From the NCBI GenBank assembly GCA_013334485.1, contig JAAXXL010000014.1, positions 1 through 49,466 on the forward strand: DNA of 49,466 nt, given 5' to 3'. The stretch comes from Chlorobiaceae bacterium (GTDB taxonomy: Bacteria; Bacteroidota; Chlorobiia; Chlorobiales; Chlorobiaceae). The notes under the pieces were generated by a model. It did no database searches and was not told the DNA's origin. It saw nothing but the letters and a program-made list of their open reading frames with translations. Position 1 is the stretch's first letter, and each line of letters begins with the position of its first letter. Positions 1 through 7,579 of the stretch are shown one piece after another. The position numbers and the translations under genes are program-made.

Positions 1-1119
1 AAGCTCGCGAATGTTGCCGGGCCAGCCATAGTCACGGAAAATATCGAGCACTTCGGGAGTGAATCCCTGAATGGCCTTATGGTTCTGGGCATTGAAAAAC
101 GTGAGCATGTTAACGGCTATCTCTGCTATATCCCCGGATCGCTCGGAAAGAGATGGGAGTGTTATCTGAATGACGTTGAGGCGATAGTAGAGATCCTCCC
201 TGAAAGAGCCGAAAGCTACCGCTGATTTCAGATCAGCATTTGTGGCGACAATGATCCGCACATTTGCTTTTCTGGTGCGCTGATCACCGACATGTTCATA
301 CTCCCGCTCCTGTATGAATCGCAGAAGTTTCGACTGGATCGAAAGCGGAAGTTCACCAATCTCGTCAAGAAAAAGGGTCCCGCCTTCACAACTCGCAACA
401 CGTCCGGGATTGTCCCTGAGAGCCCCGGTAAACGCTCCTTTGACATGACCGAACAACTCGCTTTCCAGAAGTTCCTGGCTAAGGGATGGGCAGGATATAA
501 CACCGAATGGTTTGTCTGATCGACGGCTCCAGCGGTGGATAAGCCGGGCAAGCATGGTTTTTCCAGAGCCACTCGGTCCAAGAAGCAGGAGAACCGCATC
601 GGAAGTAGAAACCTGACGTGAAAGTTCTATCACCCTCTGCATAGGCGGATAGCTGGAACTCATTGACACATCCGGATCGTTACGGTCAAGATCGTCCTGC
701 AGGAGATTGATGCGCTGTTCCAGCATCCGGATTGCGGCCAGCCTTTCAAGAACGAGCTTGAGCTGGTCCGGCATAAACGGTTTTGGAAGATAGTCAACCG
801 CACCGCGTTTCATAGCTTCAACCGCTGTATCAACAGAAGCGAATGCTGTAATGACAACGATCTTCAGCCAGGGAGACTTGGCAAGAAGCGAAGAAACCAG
901 ATCAAGTCCGCTCTCTACGCCTAACCTGATATCCACGAACGCAATATCAAAAATCTGCAGCCCCGCTTCGAGCAGTGCATCCTTTGGATTTGAGACGGTC
1001 GTTACTTTTTGACGCTGCAAATCAAAAAACATCTTCATTGTTTTTCTGATGTTACTCTCATCATCCACGATCAGCACGTTCATCGGTGAAAATGTTTCCA
1101 TTTTTTCAACTTGGTCCAT
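1..1119 (-). CDS. Sigma-54-dependent response regulator (NtrC family), C-terminus cut by window edge
   Basis: The reading frame is open to the window edge, giving 373 residues without the C-terminal DNA-binding domain. Residues about 13-125 are a receiver domain with the acidic pair DD (19-20) and the likely phosphoacceptor Asp63 in FVDIR. The AAA+ domain follows, with Walker A GPSGSGKT, the sigma-54 contact loop GAFTGA and Walker B TLFLDEIGE. The protein would activate sigma-54 RNA polymerase at -24/-12 promoters once phosphorylated. I start it at the ATG at 1119 because AGGA sits 8 bases upstream. No partner kinase is visible in the window, so its signal and targets are unknown. Family assignment is firm; the process regulated is not. 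Confidence 0.95.
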   Translation of the reverse strand, partial: MDQVEKMETFSPMNVLIVDDESNIRKTMKMFFDLQRQKVTTVSNPKDALLEAGLQIFDIAFVDIRLGVESGLDLVSSLLAKSPWLKIVVITAFASVDTAVEAMKRGAVDYLPKPFMPDQLKLVLERLAAIRMLEQRINLLQDDLDRNDPDVSMSSSYPPMQRVIELSRQVSTSDAVLLLLGPSGSGKTMLARLIHRWSRRSDKPFGVISCPSLSQELLESELFGHVKGAFTGALRDNPGRVASCEGGTLFLDEIGELPLSIQSKLLRFIQEREYEHVGDQRTRKANVRIIVATNADLKSAVAFGSFREDLYYRLNVIQITLPSLSERSGDIAEIAVNMLTFFNAQNHKAIQGFTPEVLDIFRDYGWPGNIREL

Positions 1120-1288
1120 GATGCTTTTCCTGACAATCTTTGAACAAGGCAACATAAATTATAAAAACTTCCTGATTATAAAACCAGTTGTGGATCGTTA
1201 TGGGAAATCTATTGGTATTGGTGTGAGTCATGAAACCATCAAGAGGTGCAACAGGTTAATGGAGCTACCAGGAAAGAAACTGTAATAA

Positions 1289-1432
1289 GGGCGCCTCTAT
1301 TTATTGTCGTGAGAAGCCAGAGGACAAGGCGGATGGAGCACAGAAACCGGAGTGTACACGGAGTACATAACAGGATTTCGAGCACCACCCAACGCACTAA
1401 TCGGGTTTCGGAATAAATAAATAGAGGTGCCC
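1289..1432. mobile_element. MITE-like element, copy A (144 bp)
   Basis: The element starts GGGCGCCTCTATTTATTG and ends AATAAATAGAGGTGCCC, which are near-perfect inverted repeats. The first 25 bases and the last 50 or so match the copies at 39957-40168 and 45760-45952, but the middle is different. It has no convincing ORF and lies between a regulator and an alcohol dehydrogenase gene. Ends conserved and interior variable fits a non-autonomous element mobilised in trans. No target-site duplication is obvious. The rest of the 1120-1454 gap holds nothing I can recognise. Confidence 0.75.
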
Positions 1433-1454
1433 ATAAATTTATGGGGAAATAACG

Positions 1455-2510
1455 ATGACAATACCTGTACTTGGATTTGCGGCTCAGTCAGCCGTTGAGA
1501 CATTGGCTCCCTATCGCTTTGAGCGTCGTGAACCTCGGGCGGACGATGTGGTTATCGAGATCCTCTACTGCGGTGTCTGCCACTCCGATCTGCATCAGGC
1601 TCGAAATGACTGGGGAGGGAGCAAATACCCTCTTGTGCCGGGCCATGAAATTATCGGTCGTGTTCTGAGCGTCGGCCCGGAGGTGACCCGCTTCAAAGTG
1701 GGTGATCATACCGGTGTCGGCTGCATGGTTGACTCCTGCAGCCATTGCGCTCCTTGCGAAGCAGGGCTTGAGCAGTATTGCCAGGAAGGTGCGACCTTCA
1801 CCTATAACGCAGTGGATCGCCATGATCATATGCCCACCTTTGGCGGTTACAGTGAAAAAATTATTGTCTCTGACAAATTTGTCCTGAAAGTGCCCGAAGG
1901 TGTTGATCTGAAAAGCGCCGCTCCCCTTCTCTGTGCAGGTATCACCACCTGGTCGCCGCTGCGTCACTGGAAGATCGGCAAAGGCAGTAAGGTGGCGGTT
2001 ATCGGCCTGGGAGGTCTTGGTCATATGGCCCTGAAGCTGGCAAAAGCGCTTGGAGCCGAAGTCACGCTCTTTACCCGTTCAGAAAACAAGGCAGAGGATG
2101 CCCGGCGTCTCGGAGCCGATACCGTAGTGCTCTCCACCGACAAACGGCAGATGGCGGCTGTAAAAGGGTGCTTCGAGCTGATTATCGATACCGTTCCCAC
2201 TGTTCATGATCTCAATCCCTATCTGCCATCGCTCGCTTTGGCCGGCACACTTGTGCTGGTCGGCTACCTTGGCGATCTGAATCCGATGTTGAACACCGTA
2301 CCCTTGATCATGGGTCGCAAATCGGTGGCCGGTTCGGTTATTGGAGGGGTTGCTGAAACCCAGGAGCTTCTTGATTTCTGTGGCGAGCACGGCATCACCT
2401 CAGACATTGAGGTTATCCGGATTCAGGATATCAATGAAGCCTATGAGCGTATGCTGAAGAGTGATGTGAAATACCGATTTGTGATCGACATGGCCTCACT
2501 TAAAGCCTGA
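1455..2510 (+). CDS. Zinc-dependent alcohol dehydrogenase, CAD/YahK-type
   Basis: A 351-residue medium-chain dehydrogenase that should reduce aldehydes or oxidise primary alcohols with NADP(H) in the cytoplasm. Catalytic zinc ligands are visible as Cys42 (GVCHSD), His64 (VPGHE) and Cys160 (PLLCAG). The structural zinc site is the four cysteines 95, 98, 101 and 109. The Rossmann glycine motif GLGGLGH is at 184-190. Length and motif order match the cinnamyl-alcohol-dehydrogenase-like branch that includes E. coli YahK and AdhA-type enzymes. GGGGAAAT precedes the ATG at 1455. The gene stands alone, with a MITE-like element upstream and a terminator downstream. The physiological substrate cannot be read from sequence. 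Confidence 0.93.
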   Translation: MTIPVLGFAAQSAVETLAPYRFERREPRADDVVIEILYCGVCHSDLHQARNDWGGSKYPLVPGHEIIGRVLSVGPEVTRFKVGDHTGVGCMVDSCSHCAPCEAGLEQYCQEGATFTYNAVDRHDHMPTFGGYSEKIIVSDKFVLKVPEGVDLKSAAPLLCAGITTWSPLRHWKIGKGSKVAVIGLGGLGHMALKLAKALGAEVTLFTRSENKAEDARRLGADTVVLSTDKRQMAAVKGCFELIIDTVPTVHDLNPYLPSLALAGTLVLVGYLGDLNPMLNTVPLIMGRKSVAGSVIGGVAETQELLDFCGEHGITSDIEVIRIQDINEAYERMLKSDVKYRFVIDMASLKA

Positions 2511-2531
2511 TCCCTGTATACCGGGATCAGG
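2506..2531 (+). other. Stem-loop overlapping the adh stop codon
   Basis: CCTGATCCC (2506-2514) pairs with GGGATCAGG (2523-2531) across an 8-base loop. The stop codon lies in the left arm. It has no T-tract, so it is more likely to protect the transcript 3' end than to terminate it. Confidence 0.45.
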
Positions 2532-2637
2532 TGGTGACAGCCATCAGGATATAATAGACCCTGGGTGAACTTGCTACAGAATCAGCAATCAATCGGTATG
2601 GCGCAAACCAGAAATAGATCATCAATACATTTCGCAC

Positions 2638-2673
2638 AAAAGCCGTCCGGGAGTCTCCTTCCGGATGGCTTTT
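2638..2673 (+). terminator. Rho-independent terminator downstream of the alcohol dehydrogenase gene
   Basis: AAAAGCCGTCCGG (2638-2650) pairs with CCGGATGGCTTTT (2661-2673) with one G-T pair, followed by T-rich sequence. It probably ends the adh transcript. The A-run before and T-run after the stem would let it work in both directions. The remaining bases between 2511 and 2924 show no gene. Confidence 0.8.
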
Positions 2674-2924
2674 TATCTTCAGATCACCCCTCTACCAAGG
2701 GCAGATTTTGCGTTTTGCTCACTCCCCAAGCATTATAATCTTTTGCATTTCCTGGTTTAATAATTCATTGCCGATCCGGAAAGAGATAGATGAGTCTGTT
2801 CTTTGCTTGTTCTCCATCAGCTACCCCAGCCCTGCCTGATGTCGCAAAATAAACGTAATCGAGAAAAGATGAATCCTTTTCATTATATTTCGCAGAATAC
2901 AATTCTGATAACCAACGCCCGAAA

Positions 2925-3254
2925 ATGCTGCTCAAGAAAGAGATTGAAGAAGCAATCAGGCTTGAAATGTTCAGGATTACTGACCATGCCTACGAAGAAG
3001 CTCTGTCAGATAGTTTGACATTTAAAGAAATTATTGAGAGCGTTTTTCAAGGGGAAATAATTGAGCACTACCCGACAGACAAGCCTTATCCAAGCTGTTT
3101 GATTTTTGGCGAAAACTCACAACATGAGCCGATCCATAGTGTTTGGGCTTGTAACAGAATAAACTCATGGGCTGTTATCATAACCGTCTATCGCCCGAAT
3201 CCAAAAAGGTGGATTGATTGGAAAACAAGGAGGAAAAGTAATGATCCCGTTTGA
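2925..3254 (+). CDS. DUF4258 domain protein, possible toxin of a two-gene module
   Basis: A 109-residue protein with the DUF4258 layout. It has an N-terminal helix with the motif RITDHAYEEAL, then a beta-rich region with HSVWACNRINSWAVIITVY and a C-terminal YRPNPKRW. DUF4258 proteins are small, often paired with a regulator-like partner, and are usually listed as putative RNase-like toxins, but their biochemistry is poorly known. Its last 14 bases overlap the start of the zinc-finger gene, so the pair is translationally coupled. I use the ATG at 2925. The toxin role is inferred from pairing, not from catalytic residues. Confidence 0.75.
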   Translation: MLLKKEIEEAIRLEMFRITDHAYEEALSDSLTFKEIIESVFQGEIIEHYPTDKPYPSCLIFGENSQHEPIHSVWACNRINSWAVIITVYRPNPKRWIDWKTRRKSNDPV

Positions 3255-3486
3255 ACTGTGTCCGGTATGCGGTGGCGAAGTGATTGAAAAAGAGGTTGAA
3301 AAATTGATTCTCGGAGGCAACAACACCGCAGTTGTCAGAGTAAAAGCAGATATTTGCACCCATTGCGGTGAGAGATTATACTCTAAAGAGACAATCACCA
3401 TGTTTGAGAATATCCGTTCACGCCTCGCACGAGGGGATGTGGCCGGTTTTCTGCCTATGGGTCAAACCTATAAAGTTGCAGGTTGA
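3241..3486 (+). CDS. YgiT-type zinc-finger protein, MqsA N-domain-like, probable antitoxin
   Basis: An 81-residue protein with two CxxC knuckles, Cys7/Cys10 (CPVC) and Cys39/Cys42 (CTHC), separated by a beta-hairpin region. This matches the zinc-binding N-terminal domain of MqsA (YgiT). The MqsA C-terminal helix-turn-helix DNA-binding domain is absent, so self-repression by this protein alone is doubtful. The ATG at 3241 is preferred because GGAGG lies 7 bases upstream; an in-frame ATG at 3214 lacks this. It overlaps the DUF4258 gene by 14 bases and is probably its partner in a type II toxin-antitoxin-like unit. Confidence 0.8.
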   Translation: MIPFELCPVCGGEVIEKEVEKLILGGNNTAVVRVKADICTHCGERLYSKETITMFENIRSRLARGDVAGFLPMGQTYKVAG

Positions 3487-3629
3487 TTCTCCCTCTACTT
3501 CCGGGTCTCCTGGCCTCTATTGTTAATCCGGATCACTATTCCGGTTACGAATTGCGGCCATCAACAGTCACATTCCCCCTCTGAGCCCGACGGATCGATT
3601 AAAGAGGGCTGGGCACTTATTTCATCGTC

Positions 3630-3725
3630 TCACTCCGAACCCTTGAGGTAGCAATTAACGGCAAATGCAGAAATAAGTACTGCGAAGGCGGTGAGGATCA
3701 GGGACAGAAAAAGTGTTGTATTTAT
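3630..3725 (-). other. Possible 31-residue single-span membrane peptide lacking a standard start codon
   Basis: The frame reads (ATA) then NTTLFLSLILTAFAVL and on to CYLKGSE and a stop, which is one clear transmembrane helix with a hydrophilic tail. No ATG, GTG or TTG is available in frame, and the upstream side runs into the 3731-3775 palindrome. It may be a remnant cut by the neighbouring ATPase unit, or chance. Confidence 0.25.
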
Positions 3726-3730
3726 CGGAA

Positions 3731-3775
3731 TTAAGTATGTAAATTGAAAACAAGAAATTCAATTTACATACTTAA
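3731..3775. promoter_or_regulatory. Perfect 18-bp inverted repeat at the ATPase gene start
   Basis: TTAAGTATGTAAATTGAA (3731-3748) and its exact complement (3758-3775) flank a 9-base loop and end 4 bases before the ATG at 3780. The position suggests an operator, a leader hairpin that hides the start, or an element terminus. The second DUF4143 ATPase gene has an unrelated inverted repeat in the same position (46161-46194). Confidence 0.7.
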
Positions 3776-3779
3776 TAAC

Positions 3780-4973
3780 ATGAAATATCTTAGGCGATTG
3801 ATAACATCAGAGGTTGAAGAGGGGCTCAAATACTCCCCTGTTACCGCAGTCACCGGGCCACGGCAGTGCGGCAAATCGACACTGACGAGGCACCTTCTCA
3901 CCTATGATCGTCCTTTGCTCTATCTCGATCTTGAAAAGCCTTCCGACCTGAGAAAACTCGAAGAGCCGGAATGGTTTTTTATCTCCCAGAAAGGGAAGCT
4001 GATCTGCATTGATGAAGTGCAGCGAAAACCCGATCTCTTTCCACTTATCCGCAGCATGGTGGATGAGTGGGGTGAGAACGGCCATTTTCTGATTCTCGGC
4101 TCAGCCTCCCGTGATCTCCTCCGACAGAGTTCGGAATCACTTGCCGGACGCATTACCTACAAGCAGTTGACCCCGTTTTTGTGGGAGGAGGTCAAGGATC
4201 ATCTCTCCTACGAGCACTATCTCACGGCTGGCGGGTTCCCGCGCAGTCTGCTGCAAAAGATACCGGAGGTCTCATATCAGTGGCGTGAAGATTTTATTGC
4301 AACCTTCCTTGAACGCGATCTGCTTCAATGGCGCGGTTTTTCGCCGCAAACCATGAGGCGATTATGGCTGATGCTGGCCCATAACAACGGGCAAACGGTG
4401 AACCTCTCGACTATCGGTGGATCACTCGGAATCAGCCATACAACCGTGAGGAATTACCTTGACCTGTTGCAGGATACTTTTATGGTGCATATTCTGCCGC
4501 CGTTCATATCCAATACCGGAAAACGTGTCGTCAAAACACCCAAAGTCTATATTTCTGATACCGGAATCATCACTGCCCTGCTTGGCTTGAGAGATTTCAA
4601 TCAGGTTGTTGGCCATCCGGTTGTCGGATCATTATGGGAGAGCCTGGTGATCAGCAACCTCAAGGGGATGTTTCCGCGTGCAGATCTCTCATTTTACAGA
4701 ACCTCCAACGGAACAGAAATCGACATCCTGCTCCAGCATTCAGGAAAAACAATTGCCATTGAGTGCAAGTCTTCCGTGGCGCCTGTGCTTTCAAGAGGAA
4801 GCTATTCTGCAATAGAGGATATTGCGCCAATGCACACGTTTGTTGTCGCTCCCCTGTCACAAAGCTACCAGATAAAACCCGGAATAACCGTCGTGACTCT
4901 ATCAGATCTGTTCAAGGGAATCGAGAAGTGTATTAATCAGCCTGACAATTCCGCCTTGAGCACACCGAAGTAA
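3780..4973 (+). CDS. AAA ATPase of the AAA_14/DUF4143 family
   Basis: A 397-residue protein with Walker A GPRQCGKST near residue 26, Walker B LICIDEVQ and sensor-1 LILGSAS. A C-terminal DUF4143 part contains the conserved VKTPKVYISDTG segment and a nuclease-like ID(I/L)LL...IAIECKSS stretch typical of the PD-(D/E)XK-like ends of this family. These ATPases are common in bacteria and archaea and spread horizontally; their cellular role is not established. The ATG at 3780 follows a perfect palindrome closely, and there is no Shine-Dalgarno site. An in-frame TTG at 3744 lies inside the palindrome and is less likely. A second, divergent family member is at 46199. Confidence 0.9.
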   Translation: MKYLRRLITSEVEEGLKYSPVTAVTGPRQCGKSTLTRHLLTYDRPLLYLDLEKPSDLRKLEEPEWFFISQKGKLICIDEVQRKPDLFPLIRSMVDEWGENGHFLILGSASRDLLRQSSESLAGRITYKQLTPFLWEEVKDHLSYEHYLTAGGFPRSLLQKIPEVSYQWREDFIATFLERDLLQWRGFSPQTMRRLWLMLAHNNGQTVNLSTIGGSLGISHTTVRNYLDLLQDTFMVHILPPFISNTGKRVVKTPKVYISDTGIITALLGLRDFNQVVGHPVVGSLWESLVISNLKGMFPRADLSFYRTSNGTEIDILLQHSGKTIAIECKSSVAPVLSRGSYSAIEDIAPMHTFVVAPLSQSYQIKPGITVVTLSDLFKGIEKCINQPDNSALSTPK

Positions 4974-5146
4974 ACTGTGCCACTCCGTCAGGCTGGATTT
5001 ATAACGTCATAGACGGGACCCTCAATCCAAAACGTGATAAATTTATACCATTAAACGTATAATAAAAAATGGGGCACAGGCTATTGTTTTCACAATTGAC
5101 CTGCACCCCAAATCATTTAGTAACAAATAGATAGACTCTTAACGGG

Positions 5147-5368
5147 TCATTTTGAGAACCATGAGTCGTCGGCCGATTTTTCCCATTTGTCAACCATTTT
5201 TTCAGCCTCTTCTTCAGCAATACCATAACGCTCCTGGATTTTGCCGCGAAATTGTTCTCGTTTACCTGCAACAACATCCAAATCATCATCAGTGAGCTTA
5301 CCCCACTGCACCTGTACTCTTCCCTTGAGTTGTTTCCAGTTACCTTCAATCTGATCCCAGTTAATCAT
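5147..5368 (-). CDS. CsbD family stress-response protein
   Basis: A 73-residue acidic, Gln/Lys-rich protein with the typical CsbD opening (MINWDQIEGNWKQLKG) and the LTDDDL motif. CsbD-like proteins accumulate under general stress in many bacteria; their biochemical role is unknown. AGGAG lies 7 bases before the ATG at 5368. The gene is near a Lmo0937-type membrane peptide on the same strand, a frequent combination among stress genes. The AT-rich 5377-5567 region separates them, so they may be separate transcripts. Confidence 0.92.
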   Translation of the reverse strand: MINWDQIEGNWKQLKGRVQVQWGKLTDDDLDVVAGKREQFRGKIQERYGIAEEEAEKMVDKWEKSADDSWFSK

Positions 5369-5567
5369 TTGTGTCTCCTGTTTTGGTTCATAAAACTCAT
5401 CTTTTCTTCTTCATTCTTCATCATCATATCACCGACTTACATATCATTTTCCAGCATAGCTAAAGTTGACCTCTTTGAACAAGAGAATAGAAAGGCAAGT
5501 AATGTCAGCCCTTTGAGCTGCATAAAAACAAGCAGTTCTCTTGGTCCGACATTGGATGGATGTTTTT

Positions 5568-5714
5568 CTATATGCGACGGCCTTGTATGACACGAATCAG
5601 AATGACAACGATAGCTATGACCAGAAGGCCATGAATAAGTCCCCCCATCGTATAGGATGTGACAAGACCAAGAAGCCAGAGAACAAGAAGGATAATTGCA
5701 ATGGTTTCGAGCAT
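5568..5714 (-). CDS. Lmo0937-family small membrane protein (DUF5670-like)
   Basis: A 48-residue peptide, almost all membrane: one span at about residues 3-20, then a Thr-Met-Gly-Gly turn, then a second span and a basic RVIQGRRI end. This is the size and pattern of the Lmo0937 family. I start at the ATG at 5714, which has GGAG 7 bases upstream, rather than at an in-frame upstream start that would add 14 hydrophilic residues. It was probably co-selected with the CsbD gene. Function unknown. Confidence 0.8.
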   Translation of the reverse strand: MLETIAIILLVLWLLGLVTSYTMGGLIHGLLVIAIVVILIRVIQGRRI

Positions 5715-6112
5715 GACGTATCTCCGTTTAAATGAAAAGGGTGTTTTTAGCTGCAATAAACTTGTTACCTCTTACAACTCTTTTATGTATACTTTAATAA
5801 CCAAAGGATAGGAACAAAAGGTTCATTGCTCAAGAGAAGTTTCAGCAAATACATCGCTTTTTCCGGAAACAGCACCGGCGTTCCGCTTTTTCATATGCAT
5901 GATTGCGGAGATTCGGATTTGAAATAAAGGGCAGGATGAATCGTAGAATAATCGCTTATGATGTGTAAAATTTGCAGTACTTTGAATCGCGTTCAGAAAT
6001 CCGCGGCTTTTGGAGGGTACATCTCTAATTATTGTTCGACCAGTTCGGAGCCGTCGGCTCCTGAAACACCATGTTGCGCGAACTTCATGACCAGAAAGAG
6101 GAGTGATTCTCA
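5715..6112. other. Intergenic stretch without a recognisable gene
   Basis: It presumably holds the promoter of the Lmo0937-type gene and that of the CheB gene. A 96-codon open frame on the minus strand (5823-6113) has no family resemblance and mixed codon use, so I treat it as chance. GC content rises toward 6000-6112, matching the following CheB gene. Confidence 0.4.
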
Positions 6113-6700
6113 ATGAAAGCTAAAAAGAGTGCGGCCAGGGACTTCCCTGTCGTGTGTGTTGGAGGTTCGGCAGGAGGTCTCGATGCATACATCCGGCTGC
6201 TGCAGAATCTTCCGGCTGACCTGGGGGTCGCCATCGTCATCGTCAATCACCTCAGAACCGTGGCTACCCTGTTGCACGAGATCCTCCCGAAATACACGAC
6301 GATGCCGGTTGAGTTGATCACCGACGACCTGGTCATTGAGCCCAACCACGTCTTCATCATCCCGGAGAAGCGTGACCTGCATGTTCTTGATGGCGAATTC
6401 CGCCTTGAACCGATCTCCAAGCCAAGGGGATGGCCAGACGTGATTACAGTTTTCCTCCGTTCACTCACGAACAACTGGGACGGGAAGATCATCGCCGTCA
6501 TCGTCTCCGGCTATGACGGCGACGGGGCGGCAGCGCTTTGCGGCATCAAGGAAGTGGGCGGCATCACCATCGCCCAGAAGCTCGACACGGCAACGCAGCC
6601 AGACATGCCCGAGAGCGCAATAGAGACAGGGTGCATTGACTTCATCCTCGCACCCGAGAATATCGCCAGGGAAATCGCCAGAATCGCGCGGTCGATATAG
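6113..6700 (+). CDS. Stand-alone CheB-type methylesterase domain protein
   Basis: A 195-residue protein consisting only of the CheB C-terminal esterase fold. The catalytic triad can be placed at Ser19 (GGSAGG), His46 (VNHLR) and Asp137 (SGYDGDG). CheB removes methyl esters or deamidates glutamines on chemoreceptors, but no receiver domain, CheR, CheA or receptor is in the window. Green sulfur bacteria generally lack flagellar chemotaxis, so the substrate is probably something else. GAGGAG precedes the ATG at 6113. The gene is visibly richer in GC and in C/G third positions than its neighbours, which suggests acquisition. The fold is confident; the role is not. Confidence 0.88.
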   Translation: MKAKKSAARDFPVVCVGGSAGGLDAYIRLLQNLPADLGVAIVIVNHLRTVATLLHEILPKYTTMPVELITDDLVIEPNHVFIIPEKRDLHVLDGEFRLEPISKPRGWPDVITVFLRSLTNNWDGKIIAVIVSGYDGDGAAALCGIKEVGGITIAQKLDTATQPDMPESAIETGCIDFILAPENIAREIARIARSI

Positions 6701-6767
6701 TGTGACGTAACCCATGAATAAAAAGCCCAAGGCTTATAAACGACTCTGCCAGCAGCAGAAGTTTCTT

Positions 6768-7001
6768 TCATGGCTTGTTGATTGCCGGTTTCCATTGACT
6801 GGTAGAGTGGCACGATGAGCAACCAGCCTTGGTCTGGCGGTGCAATGTATCATCCGGCTGATCACGACTATGGCATCGTAAACACTGCGCTGAAGCATTC
6901 AGCCTGCTATGGTCAAAGCCTGCATACTGTTCGCTGGTAGTTGCTGAGGTTTTTGCGGAAGTGAACAGCACCGCTATAGCGATAAACATCATTCTGTTCA
7001 T
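6768..7001 (-). CDS. Small periplasmic dihaem c-type cytochrome
   Basis: A 77-residue exported protein with a signal peptide (MNRMMFIAIAVLF then a Ser/Ala/Thr stretch) and two haem sites, CLRCH and CSSCH. Extra histidines in FDHSR and DDTLH could be the sixth ligands, so it may be a bis-histidine dihaem domain. A tight CxxCH pair with W-x-P near the end is seen in multihaem class III-like domains. The ATG at 7001 places the signal peptide correctly; an in-frame TTG at 7031 would add ten residues. It lies just downstream of the monohaem cytochrome gene and is probably the last gene of that operon. It likely carries electrons in the periplasm. Confidence 0.85.
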   Translation of the reverse strand: MNRMMFIAIAVLFTSAKTSATTSEQYAGFDHSRLNASAQCLRCHSRDQPDDTLHRQTKAGCSSCHSTSQWKPAINKP

Positions 7002-7040
7002 GGAATCAGGAGGTTTATTGATTCTTCGCAACTGATTTTT

Positions 7041-7460
7041 TCACCGGGCTCTTCCTCTTCCCTGACCCATTCCCATTCCTCGTCCCATCCCCATATTCGG
7101 ATTGTATTGATCCCATACCCATTCAGCTACAACTCTCAATTCCGCATCCGGCAGACGAAGGGGTGGCATCAGACCGAACCGTGTAATTGCCTGGGGATCG
7201 ACCGCTTTCGCCTTGCGGGGTGCTTTCAGGTAAGCAACTATTTGATTGACACCCTCTATTTTTGTACGAAACTGCAAATGGTATCGGTTTGAAAGCGGGA
7301 TAATCGGCGGGGCGGCTTTAGGCGGCGGAGCAACGGAGTGACAGAGACTGCAATTCCGGTTAAAAATCTCCTGACCACTCATTGTTGCTGCCGTCATCAT
7401 GGAAGGTGAAAGCCCTGATAACAAGCCGGAAAAAATAGTGGCGAACACAACTCTTTTCAT
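7041..7460 (-). CDS. Class I monohaem cytochrome c, exported
   Basis: A 139-residue product with an N-terminal signal peptide, one haem motif CSLCH (37-41) and a probable Met98 axial ligand in FGLMPP, the pattern of cytochrome c551/c6-like electron carriers. The C-terminus is unusual: a Gly/Met/Arg repeat (NMGMGRGMGMGQGRGRAR). AGGAG is followed by ATG ATC ATG; the second ATG (7460) has proper spacing and is chosen. The gene lies between the outer-membrane barrel gene and the dihaem cytochrome gene in the same direction, which points to a periplasmic electron-transfer chain. The gap from the barrel gene is 119 bases, so a separate promoter is possible. Confidence 0.93.
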   Translation of the reverse strand: MKRVVFATIFSGLLSGLSPSMMTAATMSGQEIFNRNCSLCHSVAPPPKAAPPIIPLSNRYHLQFRTKIEGVNQIVAYLKAPRKAKAVDPQAITRFGLMPPLRLPDAELRVVAEWVWDQYNPNMGMGRGMGMGQGRGRAR

Positions 7461-7579
7461 GATCATTCTCCTGTTAAATTATTACACCATTATCTGAGAG
7501 AGTCAGCTCTCCCCTTCCTGAATTATTTAACTACAATCATTTAACCTATAATTGATTGCAGCTCCGGAATGCGCAGCAA

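Noticed and set aside
5823-6113. 96-codon minus-strand open frame upstream of the CheB gene
   Set aside because: Arg/Ser-rich without any domain pattern, no ribosome site, and it overlaps the CheB leader; judged chance.
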